From Herbidospora daliensis (GTDB taxonomy: Bacteria; Actinomycetota; Actinomycetes; Streptosporangiales; Streptosporangiaceae): a DNA stretch of 64,000 nt. The stretch spans positions 1,562,077 to 1,626,076 of the forward strand of contig NZ_BBXF01000002.1 of the NCBI RefSeq assembly GCF_001570585.1, read 5' to 3'. Each line of letters begins with the position of its first letter. Position 1 is the first letter of the stretch. Under the pieces are notes generated by a model. The model worked only from the letters and a program-made list of their open reading frames with translations, did not search any database and was not told the DNA's origin. The translations under genes were made by a program, and so were the position numbers. Below, piece after piece: positions 39,101 to 45,840 of the stretch.

Positions 39101-39139
39101 GCGCACGCGAAGGACCACTCCGCTCTCTCCTGCACCTGA
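36101..39139 (+). CDS. Secreted GH43-like arabinanase/arabinofuranosidase with carbohydrate-binding modules
   Basis: 1012 residues. Signal peptide (ends PAPAHA), then a five-bladed propeller of GH43 type. The expected acids are Asp49 in SADPAPLVVDD, Asp181 in HNIDPTIL and Glu228 in FFEAAWAF. Two F5/8C-like modules (NIAQEAKAAVSNEP…WGTWTGSNPP and NIAPIATPTASYTAG…WGTWSGTRPA) flank Ig-like and OmpL47-like segments, and the same C-terminal domain as the previous gene follows (GVAPGANAYQSF). GTG at 36101 has GAGGA eight bases upstream. An ATG at 36086 that overlaps the previous stop is the alternative start. Confidence 0.88.
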   Translation: MKIAIRAAAAVSLAAACLAGLPAPAHADSYTFTSTVNPILKDGSYYSADPAPLVVDDRLFIYTGHDQAGPTTNDFIMNEWGAFTTTDVESGQWTHHPSLMRPEAVFAWATPGRAYAGQVVEGVDGRFYWYVPINERDSPASDKFAIGVAVSDSPTGPWTDHAGGPLVSQRVPTANTIHNIDPTILVDGGRVFLWWGSFGNLRMLELAADMKTPVTTQRTVTGLTGFFEAAWAFKRGSTYYLAYAGNNAGPASQCTPANYHACIAYATATTPEGPWTYRGTMLRPVSSTTSHPGILEFDGRWYIAYHTADAAGGNHFRRSVAIDPVEWDDSQNPPRMKLVTPTPVKGRDLTPRANIAQEAKAAVSNEPVPTQYWIKSLNDEIVRPNPLPPDMWGTWTGSNPPQQWAQYTWDQPMRISGSQIDFWNDSAQGSGVGVAAPAGWKIQYWNLATGQWADVPGASGYPTGTQGFQNTDFDPVTTTQVRATFTASTNGSTYSAVAVEEWKILAAQPADVTPPAIRVEVGERELPATVPVVFGGETLRVPVFWDAVTAGQVAAPGTFPVGGTVLGYAAGRVTAQVTVLSPEGAEGDVTKPTLTLTPSGSAGTGGWWRSAVRVRADGVDDTGGRMTIETRVDDAAPVVTGDTRVADATVTGEGSHTVTATATDRAGNVSDPASLTVKIDSVAPVSVGTLNANRTVKVLASDLTSGVAAIEYAVGAGPWTPLAGGVVTPPDTNKHTVSYRSTDRAGNVETAKTVVIPADLSAPLNGNIAPIATPTASYTAGWNSLTALNDNADPASPSQAQIWGTWSGTRPATQWTQYEWSRPVRIVRSELKFWRDSNQGTGDGVAQPDGWVLQYWDGEWKDVPGPSGYGTSTTAFNSVDFTPVTTSRVRATIRANGNGVTHSAVAITEWRVFAQEPAPAELPVTVTVTPRCLAGKAYVAVQARNDHDAAVDLTVETAHGTKTFTGVAPGANAYQSFATRAVSIPAGSVTVTATDGETTSAHAKDHSALSCT

Positions 39140-39168
39140 AAGATCAACACCCCCCAGTGGAGCGACAC

Positions 39169-39789
39169 ATGAAATACCAGCACAAATGGCTGCTCGCGGC
39201 CGCCGTCGCCATGACCGCCGCCGTCGCCTTCCCGGGCGCGGCCGCGGCCGACCCCGGTGACAGCACCGACGTCGCGGTCACCGTCGAGATCGCCCCGATC
39301 GAGGAGCCGGGCGTCCTGGCCATGTCCATCGCCGCCAACTCGGTCGCCCTCGCCGAGGAGGGCTCGACCCTGGAGGAGCGCCGGTTCACCGGCACCCTCC
39401 CGGCGGTGACCGTCACCGACACCCGTACCGGCGACGAGATCCCCGAAGGCGCGGCGTGGGCCGTGCTCGGCAACGCGTCCGACTTCACCGGCGACGCCGG
39501 CCAGGCGGCCATCGGGGCCGGTCACCTGGGCTGGAAGCCGAACCTCATCGACGGCGGCGACACCGGCCTGGTCGCCGAGGGCGAGGAGGTCGTGACCGTG
39601 CTCGACGAGCCGACCCAGCCGGGCAACAACGTCGGCCTGGTCGACCAGGAACTGCTCGTCTCGACCTTCGACTCCGGCGAGGTCACCGAGGGCTCCTACA
39701 CCGTCAACGCCGACCTGTTCCTGAAGACCCCGGCCGACGTGGCCGCCGGTTCCTACAGCTCCACCCTGACCCTGTCCCTGTTCGAGTAA
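39169..39789 (+). CDS. Secreted WxL-like/adhesion-type protein
   Basis: 206 residues. Signal peptide MKYQHKWLLAAAVAMTAAVAFPGAAAA; the mature protein is an all-beta acidic domain with no membrane helix. The pattern TGTLPAVTVTDTRTG, AWAVLGNASDFTG, GHLGWKPNL and YTVNADLFLKTP resembles the WxL-type surface domains of Gram-positive bacteria. The next gene encodes a DUF916-like partner, the arrangement seen for WxL systems in Firmicutes. The assignment is by resemblance only. The gene lies 29 bp after the GH43 gene, in the same direction. Confidence 0.65.
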   Translation: MKYQHKWLLAAAVAMTAAVAFPGAAAADPGDSTDVAVTVEIAPIEEPGVLAMSIAANSVALAEEGSTLEERRFTGTLPAVTVTDTRTGDEIPEGAAWAVLGNASDFTGDAGQAAIGAGHLGWKPNLIDGGDTGLVAEGEEVVTVLDEPTQPGNNVGLVDQELLVSTFDSGEVTEGSYTVNADLFLKTPADVAAGSYSSTLTLSLFE

Positions 39790-39809
39790 CCCCCAAAGAG
39801 GAGCCCGCC

Positions 39810-40787
39810 ATGAACCGATTCCTCACCGTCTTCATGGCGGTGCTCTTCACCCTCGTGCTCACGCCCGGCGTCGTGCACGCCGAACCGGCCACGCTGACCT
39901 GGTCGGTCCAGCCCGCCTCCGCCGCCGGCCCCGACGGACGGCGCTGGATCGAGCTCTCCCTCGACCCCGGCCAGACCGTGACCGAGCACCTGGCCGTGCG
40001 CAACTTCAGCGACGGCGAAGCGGTCTTCGCCCTCAAGGCGGCCGACGGCTACCTGACCGACAAGGGCCGCTTCAACATGCTCAGGTCCGACCAGAAGTCC
40101 ACCGACGGCGGCACCTGGATCGACGTCCAGGACGAGGTCAGGGTCGGCGCCAAGGCGACCGCGGTCGTGCCGTTCACCGTCACCGTGCCGCAGGACGCCG
40201 CCCCCGGCGACCACCCGGCCGGCATCGCCGCCACCGTCACCAGCGCCAGCGGCACGGTCGCCGTGGAGAGCCGGGTGGGCTTCCGCCTCATGATGCGCGC
40301 CACCGGCACGATCAAGGCCGAAGTGGGCGTCACCGGCCTGTCGGCCCGCTACGACCAGCCCTGGAACCCGTTCTCCTCCGGCACCGTCACCGTGCGGTAC
40401 ACCGCGACCAACACGGGCAACGTCGCGGCCGGCGGCGCGGGCGCGGTGGCGGTCAGCGACCTGACCGGGCTGGCCGGACGCGACGGCCGGGCCGACGTCG
40501 CGGAGATCTTCCCCGGCGACAGCCGCACCGTGGAGACGAGGATCGGCGGCGTCTGGGCCCTGGGCCCGATGTCGGCGAACGTCACCGTGACCCCGTCGGT
40601 CGAGGGCGGCGTGCCGATGAGCGCCGACGTGACGGTCTGGACGGTCCCATGGCCGCAGCTGGCCCTGATCGCCCTGGTCGTGGCCCTCTTCTTCGCCTCC
40701 CGGGCGGTCACCCGGCGGCGCCGGCGCCGCCTCTACGACCTGCTGGCCCGCGCCCGCGAGGAGGGCCGCGCCGAAGCCCGGGGCTAG
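39810..40787 (+). CDS. DUF916-like cell-surface protein with C-terminal membrane anchor
   Basis: 325 residues. It has a signal peptide (MNRFLTVFMAVLFTLVLTPG). Two immunoglobulin-like beta domains follow: LTWSVQPASAAGPDGRRWIELSLDPGQTV, then TATNTGNVAAGG with EIFPGDSRTVETRIGG. A C-terminal helix (PWPQLALIALVVALFFASRAV) ends in a very basic tail (TRRRRRRLYDLL). The domain order matches DUF916/WxL-peptidoglycan-binding proteins that hold a WxL protein at the envelope. It is downstream of the WxL-like gene by 20 bp and convergent with the histidine kinase gene, overlapping it by 4 bp. Confidence 0.7.
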   Translation: MNRFLTVFMAVLFTLVLTPGVVHAEPATLTWSVQPASAAGPDGRRWIELSLDPGQTVTEHLAVRNFSDGEAVFALKAADGYLTDKGRFNMLRSDQKSTDGGTWIDVQDEVRVGAKATAVVPFTVTVPQDAAPGDHPAGIAATVTSASGTVAVESRVGFRLMMRATGTIKAEVGVTGLSARYDQPWNPFSSGTVTVRYTATNTGNVAAGGAGAVAVSDLTGLAGRDGRADVAEIFPGDSRTVETRIGGVWALGPMSANVTVTPSVEGGVPMSADVTVWTVPWPQLALIALVVALFFASRAVTRRRRRRLYDLLARAREEGRAEARG

Positions 40788-42178
40788 ACCTCGCTCAGCA
40801 CGACCGCGCGGGCGGTGGGCAGCGCCACGTGCACGGTCGTGCCGTTCCCGGGGGCCGAGGTGATCCAGCAGCGCCCGCCGTGCGCGTCGGTGATGGCCTT
40901 CACGATGGCCAGGCCCAGGCCCGCGCCGCCGGTGGCGCGTTCCGAGGAGCCCTGGGTGAACCGGTCGAACGCGCGGGCGACCTGCTCCGGCTGCATCCCC
41001 GGGCCCTGGTCGGTGATCTCCAGGAGCACCCGGGCGTCGTCCTGCGCCAGGTGGATCAGCACGGGGGTGCCTTCGGGGGTGTGCGCCCGTACGTTGGCCA
41101 GCAGGTTCACCATGATCTGCCGGATCCTGGCCTCGTCGACCACCGCGACCAGCGAGTCGGGGGCGTTGACGACGATGGGGGAGCCGGGGTTCAGCGCGCC
41201 CGCGTCGGCGGCGGCCTCCCTGACCACCTCCGCCAGGTCGGTGGCGGCCAGGCTGAGGGTCGCGCCCTTGTCGAGGCGGGCCAGCTCCAGCATCTCGGTG
41301 ACCAGGTTGCCCATGCGGGTGGCCTCGTCCTCGATGCGGCCCATGATCTTGGGGAGCTCCTCGGGCGGGATCGCGCCCGCGCGGTAGAGCTCGGCGTAAC
41401 CGCGCACCGTCGACAGCGGGGTGCGCAGCTCGTGGGAGGCGTCGGCGGCGAACCGGCGCACCCGCTCCTCGCTGGTCCAGCGGTCGCGGAACGCCCCGGA
41501 GATGCGGTCGAGCATCAGGTTGATGGCGCTGCCGAGCCGGCCGACCTCGGTCGCGCCCTCGGGCATCCGGGCCGACAGGTCGCCGCCCTGGGCGATGCGC
41601 AGGGCCGTGCGCGACATGCGGTCGAGCGGCGACAGGCCCGACACGATCAGCAGCCGCCCGCCCAGCGCCAGCAGCGCGATCAGCAGCCCGCCGGTGACGA
41701 GCTCGGCCAGCAGCAGATGGCGCACCGGGTCGCCGACGGCGTCGAGCGGCACCGCCACGACCACGATGCTGGTTCCGGTACGGTCCTTGGCCGCACTCGC
41801 GAGCAGGTCGTCGCCCAGCTGGAAGGTGCGCCCGGCGGCGGCGTGCCCGCCGAGCCGGTCGGCGCCCAGGTCGGCGAGCATGCCCGGCACCTTCGCCGAC
41901 TGCGGGAAGTCGCCGTTGACCAGCGCGGGCTTGCTCGTCTCCAGGTTGACCTGCGCGACCGCGAACGGCGACCCGGCCAGCGCCTGGGTGACCGACTCCA
42001 CGGCGTCGACCCGCCGGGTGGCGGTGGCGGTGGCGGCCAGCAGCTGGCTCTCCAGCCGGCTGGTGAGGTGCTGTTCGAGCACCACCGCGCTCGTGACCGA
42101 CAACACGACCAGCAGGATCGTGCTCACCACGAGCAGCCCGGCCAGCAGCCGGGAGCGGAGCGACATCGTCAACGCCAT
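40784..42178 (-). CDS. Two-component sensor histidine kinase
   Basis: 464 residues. Two membrane helices flank an extracytoplasmic sensor region (about 30–150) and a HAMP domain (about 175–230). The phosphoacceptor His249 is in ASHELRTPLSTVRGY. The ATPase has DQGPGMQPEQVARAFDRF and GGAGLGLAIVKA. It autophosphorylates and passes phosphate to the regulator encoded just upstream on the same strand. ATG at 42178 is chosen because the earlier in-frame ATG at 42226 lies inside the regulator's coding end. The signal is unknown; the adjacent surface-protein genes suggest an envelope cue (inference). Confidence 0.92.
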   Translation of the reverse strand: MALTMSLRSRLLAGLLVVSTILLVVLSVTSAVVLEQHLTSRLESQLLAATATATRRVDAVESVTQALAGSPFAVAQVNLETSKPALVNGDFPQSAKVPGMLADLGADRLGGHAAAGRTFQLGDDLLASAAKDRTGTSIVVVAVPLDAVGDPVRHLLLAELVTGGLLIALLALGGRLLIVSGLSPLDRMSRTALRIAQGGDLSARMPEGATEVGRLGSAINLMLDRISGAFRDRWTSEERVRRFAADASHELRTPLSTVRGYAELYRAGAIPPEELPKIMGRIEDEATRMGNLVTEMLELARLDKGATLSLAATDLAEVVREAAADAGALNPGSPIVVNAPDSLVAVVDEARIRQIMVNLLANVRAHTPEGTPVLIHLAQDDARVLLEITDQGPGMQPEQVARAFDRFTQGSSERATGGAGLGLAIVKAITDAHGGRCWITSAPGNGTTVHVALPTARAVVLSEV

Positions 42179-42197
42179 TTCGTCTGGCCCCGATCTG

Positions 42198-42884
42198 TCA
42201 GGGCCGCAGAGCGTATCCCACGCCACGTTGCGTGTGGATCAGAGGTGGTCCGAGCGGGTCCAGCTTCCGCCGCAGATAGGAGATGTACGTCTCCAGCACC
42301 TGCGACGAACCGCCGTACCCCCAGACCTGGTCGAGCAGCTGCCGTTTGGTCAGCACCAGCCCGGGATGTTCCATCAGGAAGGCGAGCAGCCGGAACTCGG
42401 TCGGCGACAACTCCACCCTGACCCCGCCGCGGCGCACCTCCCACCGGGCCTCGTCGAGTTCGAGGTCGGCCACCCGCAGCACGTCACGGCTGGGACGCTC
42501 CGCGACGTCCGGCACGGACGTCCGGCGCAGCACCGCCCGGACCCGCGCGATCAGCGCCTCCACCGAGAACGGCTTGGTGACGTAGTCGTCGCCGCCCATG
42601 GTGAGCCCGCGCACGGTGTCGGAGACGGTGTCGCGCGCGGTCAGGAAGATGACGGGCGTGGTCGCGCCCTCGGCCCTGACCCGGCGGCAGATCTCGAACC
42701 CGTCGATGTCGGGGAGCATCACGTCGAGCACGATGAGGTCGGGCCGGCGGTCGGCGAACTCGCGCAACGCGTCGCGCCCGTTGGCCACGGCTTTGACGGT
42801 GAACCCGTGGAAGCGGAGGGCCACCTCGATGATGTCGCGGATGTTCGGGTCGTCTTCGACGACGAGGATCCTGGTCTCACTCAT
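42198..42884 (-). CDS. OmpR-family response regulator
   Basis: 228 residues. The receiver domain has Asp54 (LIVLDVMLPD) as phosphoacceptor and the conserved Lys in DDYVTKPFS. The C-terminal winged helix has ELSPTEFRLLAFLMEHPG and the loop VLETYISYLRRKLDP. It precedes the kinase gene by 19 bp. Its ATG lies 7 bp after the stop of a 19-codon leader ORF with a strong ribosome-binding site, so translation may be coupled to the leader. Confidence 0.95.
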   Translation of the reverse strand: MSETRILVVEDDPNIRDIIEVALRFHGFTVKAVANGRDALREFADRRPDLIVLDVMLPDIDGFEICRRVRAEGATTPVIFLTARDTVSDTVRGLTMGGDDYVTKPFSVEALIARVRAVLRRTSVPDVAERPSRDVLRVADLELDEARWEVRRGGVRVELSPTEFRLLAFLMEHPGLVLTKRQLLDQVWGYGGSSQVLETYISYLRRKLDPLGPPLIHTQRGVGYALRP

Positions 42885-42891
42885 GGCGAGC

Positions 42892-42951
42892 TCAAGTATG
42901 GTGCTTTTCTCCCACTAAAAGCCCCATATCGGTCACATCGTGGCGTCTCAT
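42892..42951 (-). CDS. Putative 19-residue leader peptide before the response regulator
   Basis: On the minus strand an ATG (42951) sits eight bases after the perfect purine-rich ribosome-binding site GGAGGAGAAGG. The frame encodes MRRHDVTDMGLLVGEKHHT and stops 7 bp before the regulator's ATG, which itself has only a weak site. The peptide is His-containing but lacks a run of one amino acid. Expression is not proven. The strong site and spacing, together with the complementary structure over it, make a regulatory leader more likely than chance. Confidence 0.45.
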   Translation of the reverse strand: MRRHDVTDMGLLVGEKHHT

Positions 42952-42996
42952 GCGCCACACCTTCTCCTCCACGCCTGTGGCGCCCGGAGGAGAAGG
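42952..42996 (-). promoter_or_regulatory. Interleaved complementary segments over the leader ribosome-binding site
   Basis: Read 5'→3' on the minus strand: CCTTCTCCTCC (42996–42986), GCGCCACA (42983–42976), GGAGGAGAAGG (42970–42960), TGTGGCGC (42959–42952), then ATG. The first and third segments are perfect 11-bp complements; the second and fourth are perfect 8-bp complements. The interleaved order allows either two mutually exclusive hairpins or an H-type pseudoknot. Both pairings would hide the ribosome-binding site or the bases before the ATG. Confidence 0.6.
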
Positions 42997-43012
42997 GTGG
43001 GAAAACCCTGAG

Positions 43013-43741
43013 TTATTGGACCGTGGCCACGCAGAAGACGGTCTGGCCGAACGGCGGCGTGACGAACCGCTCGATGAACCGGGTCGCCGGCACGACCGTC
43101 CGGTCGTAGATCTTGACCAGGCGCGGGTCGGGATAGCCGACGCCGCCGCGGCGAACCGCCGCCCACCAGGCGATGCCGCCCAGGAAGTTGATCGGCTTCA
43201 GCGTGTGGACGCCGAGCCCCGCCGCCTTCACCGCGGCGCCGAGCGTCTTCGGGGTGTAGCGGGTGACGTGGCCGACCTTCTTGTCGAAGTCGCCGTAGAG
43301 CTGCATGTAACCGGGCACCCAGATGATGATCTTCCCGCCGGGCTGGGTGACGCGCGCCAGCGACCGCAGCGCCTCGACGTCCTCCTCGATGTGCTCCAGC
43401 ACGTTCATCAGCACGACCGTGTCGACCTTGTCCTCAAGCGGGATGTCGGTCGGCAGCCCGAACTGCAGCACCCCCACGTCGGGATTGTCGGCGAACCGCT
43501 TCTCCAGCTGCTCGACGCAGTAGGGGTCGAAGTCGCTCGTCACCAGACGGTCGAGCCGCGGCAGGAACTGCTCGGCGAAGTGACCGAGACCGGAGCCGAT
43601 CTCCAGCATCGACCGGCCGACGTGCGGGGCAACCATGTCGAACTCGTATTGCCGGTAGTTGCGCGCCTCGTCGCCGCCCAGATGGTTCTCCAGGGCTTCG
43701 TCTCCGGCCGCGGGCTGTACTACACGGTCGTACCCAGACAT
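43013..43741 (-). CDS. SAM-dependent class I methyltransferase
   Basis: 242 residues. The SAM-binding motif is MLEIGSGLGHFAEQFL, with an acidic motif II (LVTSDFDPYCVEQL) and post-motif VVLMNVLEHIEEDVEALRSLARVTQPGGKIIIWVP, as in Methyltransf_11/12. The acceptor substrate is unknown; small molecules or glycans are typical. It is upstream of the two-component genes on the same strand, separated by 128 bp that hold the leader structure, and divergent from the first AfsR-like ATPase. Confidence 0.88.
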   Translation of the reverse strand: MSGYDRVVQPAAGDEALENHLGGDEARNYRQYEFDMVAPHVGRSMLEIGSGLGHFAEQFLPRLDRLVTSDFDPYCVEQLEKRFADNPDVGVLQFGLPTDIPLEDKVDTVVLMNVLEHIEEDVEALRSLARVTQPGGKIIIWVPGYMQLYGDFDKKVGHVTRYTPKTLGAAVKAAGLGVHTLKPINFLGGIAWWAAVRRGGVGYPDPRLVKIYDRTVVPATRFIERFVTPPFGQTVFCVATVQ

Positions 43742-43848
43742 GGCTCCTCATTCAACGGGCTGATGGCGGTTCGAAAGAGTCTAGTGCCCAGGAGAAAGAC
43801 GCCGATTCTCTTCTGCGGCATCTCCCACTACAGAGTTACGATTCGTTA

Positions 43849-45816
43849 ATGCGTGCCGAGGTGACCAGTTTCATCGGCCGGGAGCCGGAGATCACCGAGA
43901 TCGCGCGCCTGCTCGAGGTCTCCCGCCTGGTGACGCTCACCGGTGTGGGCGGCGTCGGCAAGTCCCGGCTGGCGGGCCGGGTCGCGGCCGTGGCGCAGGC
44001 CGGTTTCCCCGACGGAGTGTTCGTCGCCGACCTCGCCAAAGTCGGCGAGTCCGACCTGCTCAGCCATGCCGTCGCCGACGCGGTGCGGTTGACCGACCGC
44101 ACCACCCGGCCGGCCGACGAGGTGCTGACCGCCCATCTGGCCGACCGGCGGGCGCTGCTGGTGCTCGACGGGGCCGACCGGCTCGTCGACGCCTGCGCCA
44201 AGCTGGCCGAATCGCTGCTGCGCGGCGCTCCGGGGTTGCGGGTGCTGGTCACCAGCAGGCAGCCGCTCGACGTGGCCGGAGAACATCTGTTCGCGGTCGC
44301 GCCGATGAGCCGTGCAGAGGCGCTGGAACTGCTGTCCGACCGGGCCGGGCGGGTGGTCGGCGACGACGCGGGGCTGTGCGACCGGCTCGACGGCATTCCG
44401 CTGGCGATCGAGCTGGCCGCCGTGCGGCTGGCGGAGTTCCCGGTCGAGGAGCTGGTGCGGCGGCTCGACGACCGGTTCCGGCTGCTCGACGGGTTGCGCG
44501 CCGCGATCGGGCTGAGCCACGAGTTGTGCTCGCCGGCCGAGCGGCTGTTGTGGGCGCGTCTTTCGGTGTTCGCGGGGTCGTTCGGGCTGGCCGCGGCCGA
44601 GGAGGTGTGCGCCGACCGCACCCTTCCCGCCCATGCCCTGCTCGGTCTCATCAGCAGTCTGGTCGACCGGTCGATCGTGGCCCGCGCGGGCGGGCAGTAC
44701 CGGCTGCTCGACACCGTGCGCGACTACGGCGGGGAGTGGCTGCACCGGCTCGGCCCCGAGGAGACCGACCGGTTGCGCCGCAAGCACAAGAACCACTACC
44801 TGCGGCTGGCGCGGCGCGGCGAGTCGCAGTGGTTCGGGCCGGGGCAGCAGAAGATCTACGCCCGCACGAATGCCGAGCACGGCAACTTCCGGGCCGCGCT
44901 GGAGTTCTGCGTCTCGACCCCCGGGGAGGAGCGCGACGGCCTCGACCTGGCGGCCACCCTGTGGTTCTACTGGGTGTGCTGCGGGCATCTCGGCGAGGGC
45001 CGCCACTGGCTGGAGCAGGTCCTCGACTCCGACCCCTCGCCCACGCCCGAGCGGGCCAAGGCGTTGTGGGTGGCCGGCTACGTCGCGATCATGATGGGCG
45101 ACACCGCGAGGGCCACCACCCTGCTGGCCGAGTGCCGCGAGCGCGGCGACGACCGGTCGCGCGCCCGCGCGGTGCAGCGGCTGGGCGCGCTGGCGATGCT
45201 GGCCGACGAGCTCGACCGGGCGATCCCGCTGCTGCTGCACGCCCTGGCCGAATACGAGGACATGGGGCTGCTCGACACCCACGTGCTGATGGGCAAGATC
45301 GAGCTGGCGATGGCCCAGGCGTTCACCGGGCGGCTCGAACCGGCCGGGGTGATCTGCCGCGACGTGCGGCGGCTCTGCGAAGACCACGGCGAGCGGTGGG
45401 TGCTCGCCTACGTCTGCTACGTCGAGGCCTATCTCGCGTGGGGCTCGGGCGACCACGCCGGGGCCGAGCGGCTGGCGCGCGAGTCGCTGACGTACAGCAG
45501 GATCTTCAACGATCTGATCGGCACGGTGCTCGACGTCGAACTGCTCGCGCTGGTGCTCGTGGGCACCGGCGACGCCGCCGGTGGCGCGCTCCTGCAAGGG
45601 GCGGCGGCGGTCGTCTGGGAGTCGGTCGGTTCTCCTCTGTACGGCTCCCGCCACTTCACCGCCGCCCACGACGAGTGCGCCAGACGGGCGGCCCTCGAAC
45701 TGGGCGAAGAGGCGTATCAGACGGCGTTGGCCCGCGGCCGGAGGATGGGACTCGACCGGGCGTTAGAAATTTCCACCCGAGGTAGAGAATTATCCACCGC
45801 TGCCCCGCAAACGTGA
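43849..45816 (+). CDS. AfsR-like NB-ARC ATPase without DNA-binding domain (copy 1)
   Basis: 655 residues. The N-terminal P-loop is GVGGVGKS (32–39), followed by RALLVLDGADRLVDA (Walker B), RVLVTSRQPLDVAGE and LCDRLDGIPLAIELAAVRL, the signature STAND/NB-ARC series of the AfsR/LuxR-associated ATPases. The C-terminal half is helical and TPR-like (ARAVQRLGALAMLADELDRAIPLL). The usual SARP or LuxR DNA-binding domains are missing. It probably works as a signal-processing ATPase with another protein. The second copy follows 24 bp downstream. ATG at 43849. Confidence 0.85.
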   Translation: MRAEVTSFIGREPEITEIARLLEVSRLVTLTGVGGVGKSRLAGRVAAVAQAGFPDGVFVADLAKVGESDLLSHAVADAVRLTDRTTRPADEVLTAHLADRRALLVLDGADRLVDACAKLAESLLRGAPGLRVLVTSRQPLDVAGEHLFAVAPMSRAEALELLSDRAGRVVGDDAGLCDRLDGIPLAIELAAVRLAEFPVEELVRRLDDRFRLLDGLRAAIGLSHELCSPAERLLWARLSVFAGSFGLAAAEEVCADRTLPAHALLGLISSLVDRSIVARAGGQYRLLDTVRDYGGEWLHRLGPEETDRLRRKHKNHYLRLARRGESQWFGPGQQKIYARTNAEHGNFRAALEFCVSTPGEERDGLDLAATLWFYWVCCGHLGEGRHWLEQVLDSDPSPTPERAKALWVAGYVAIMMGDTARATTLLAECRERGDDRSRARAVQRLGALAMLADELDRAIPLLLHALAEYEDMGLLDTHVLMGKIELAMAQAFTGRLEPAGVICRDVRRLCEDHGERWVLAYVCYVEAYLAWGSGDHAGAERLARESLTYSRIFNDLIGTVLDVELLALVLVGTGDAAGGALLQGAAAVVWESVGSPLYGSRHFTAAHDECARRAALELGEEAYQTALARGRRMGLDRALEISTRGRELSTAAPQT

Positions 45817-45840
45817 TTGCGCCGTGAAACCCTGACGGCC

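Noticed and set aside
29562-40787. Polysaccharide locus as a genomic island
   Set aside because: No tRNA junction, integrase, transposase or direct repeats, and codon use resembles the flanks.
42950-43849. Plus-strand frame opposite the methyltransferase
   Set aside because: The minus strand carries a clear SAM-binding motif; the plus-strand product has no recognisable domain.
45790-45798. TTATCCACC near the second AfsR-like start as a fourth DnaA box
   Set aside because: One mismatch at the last position, isolated, and inside the coding end of the first ATPase gene.
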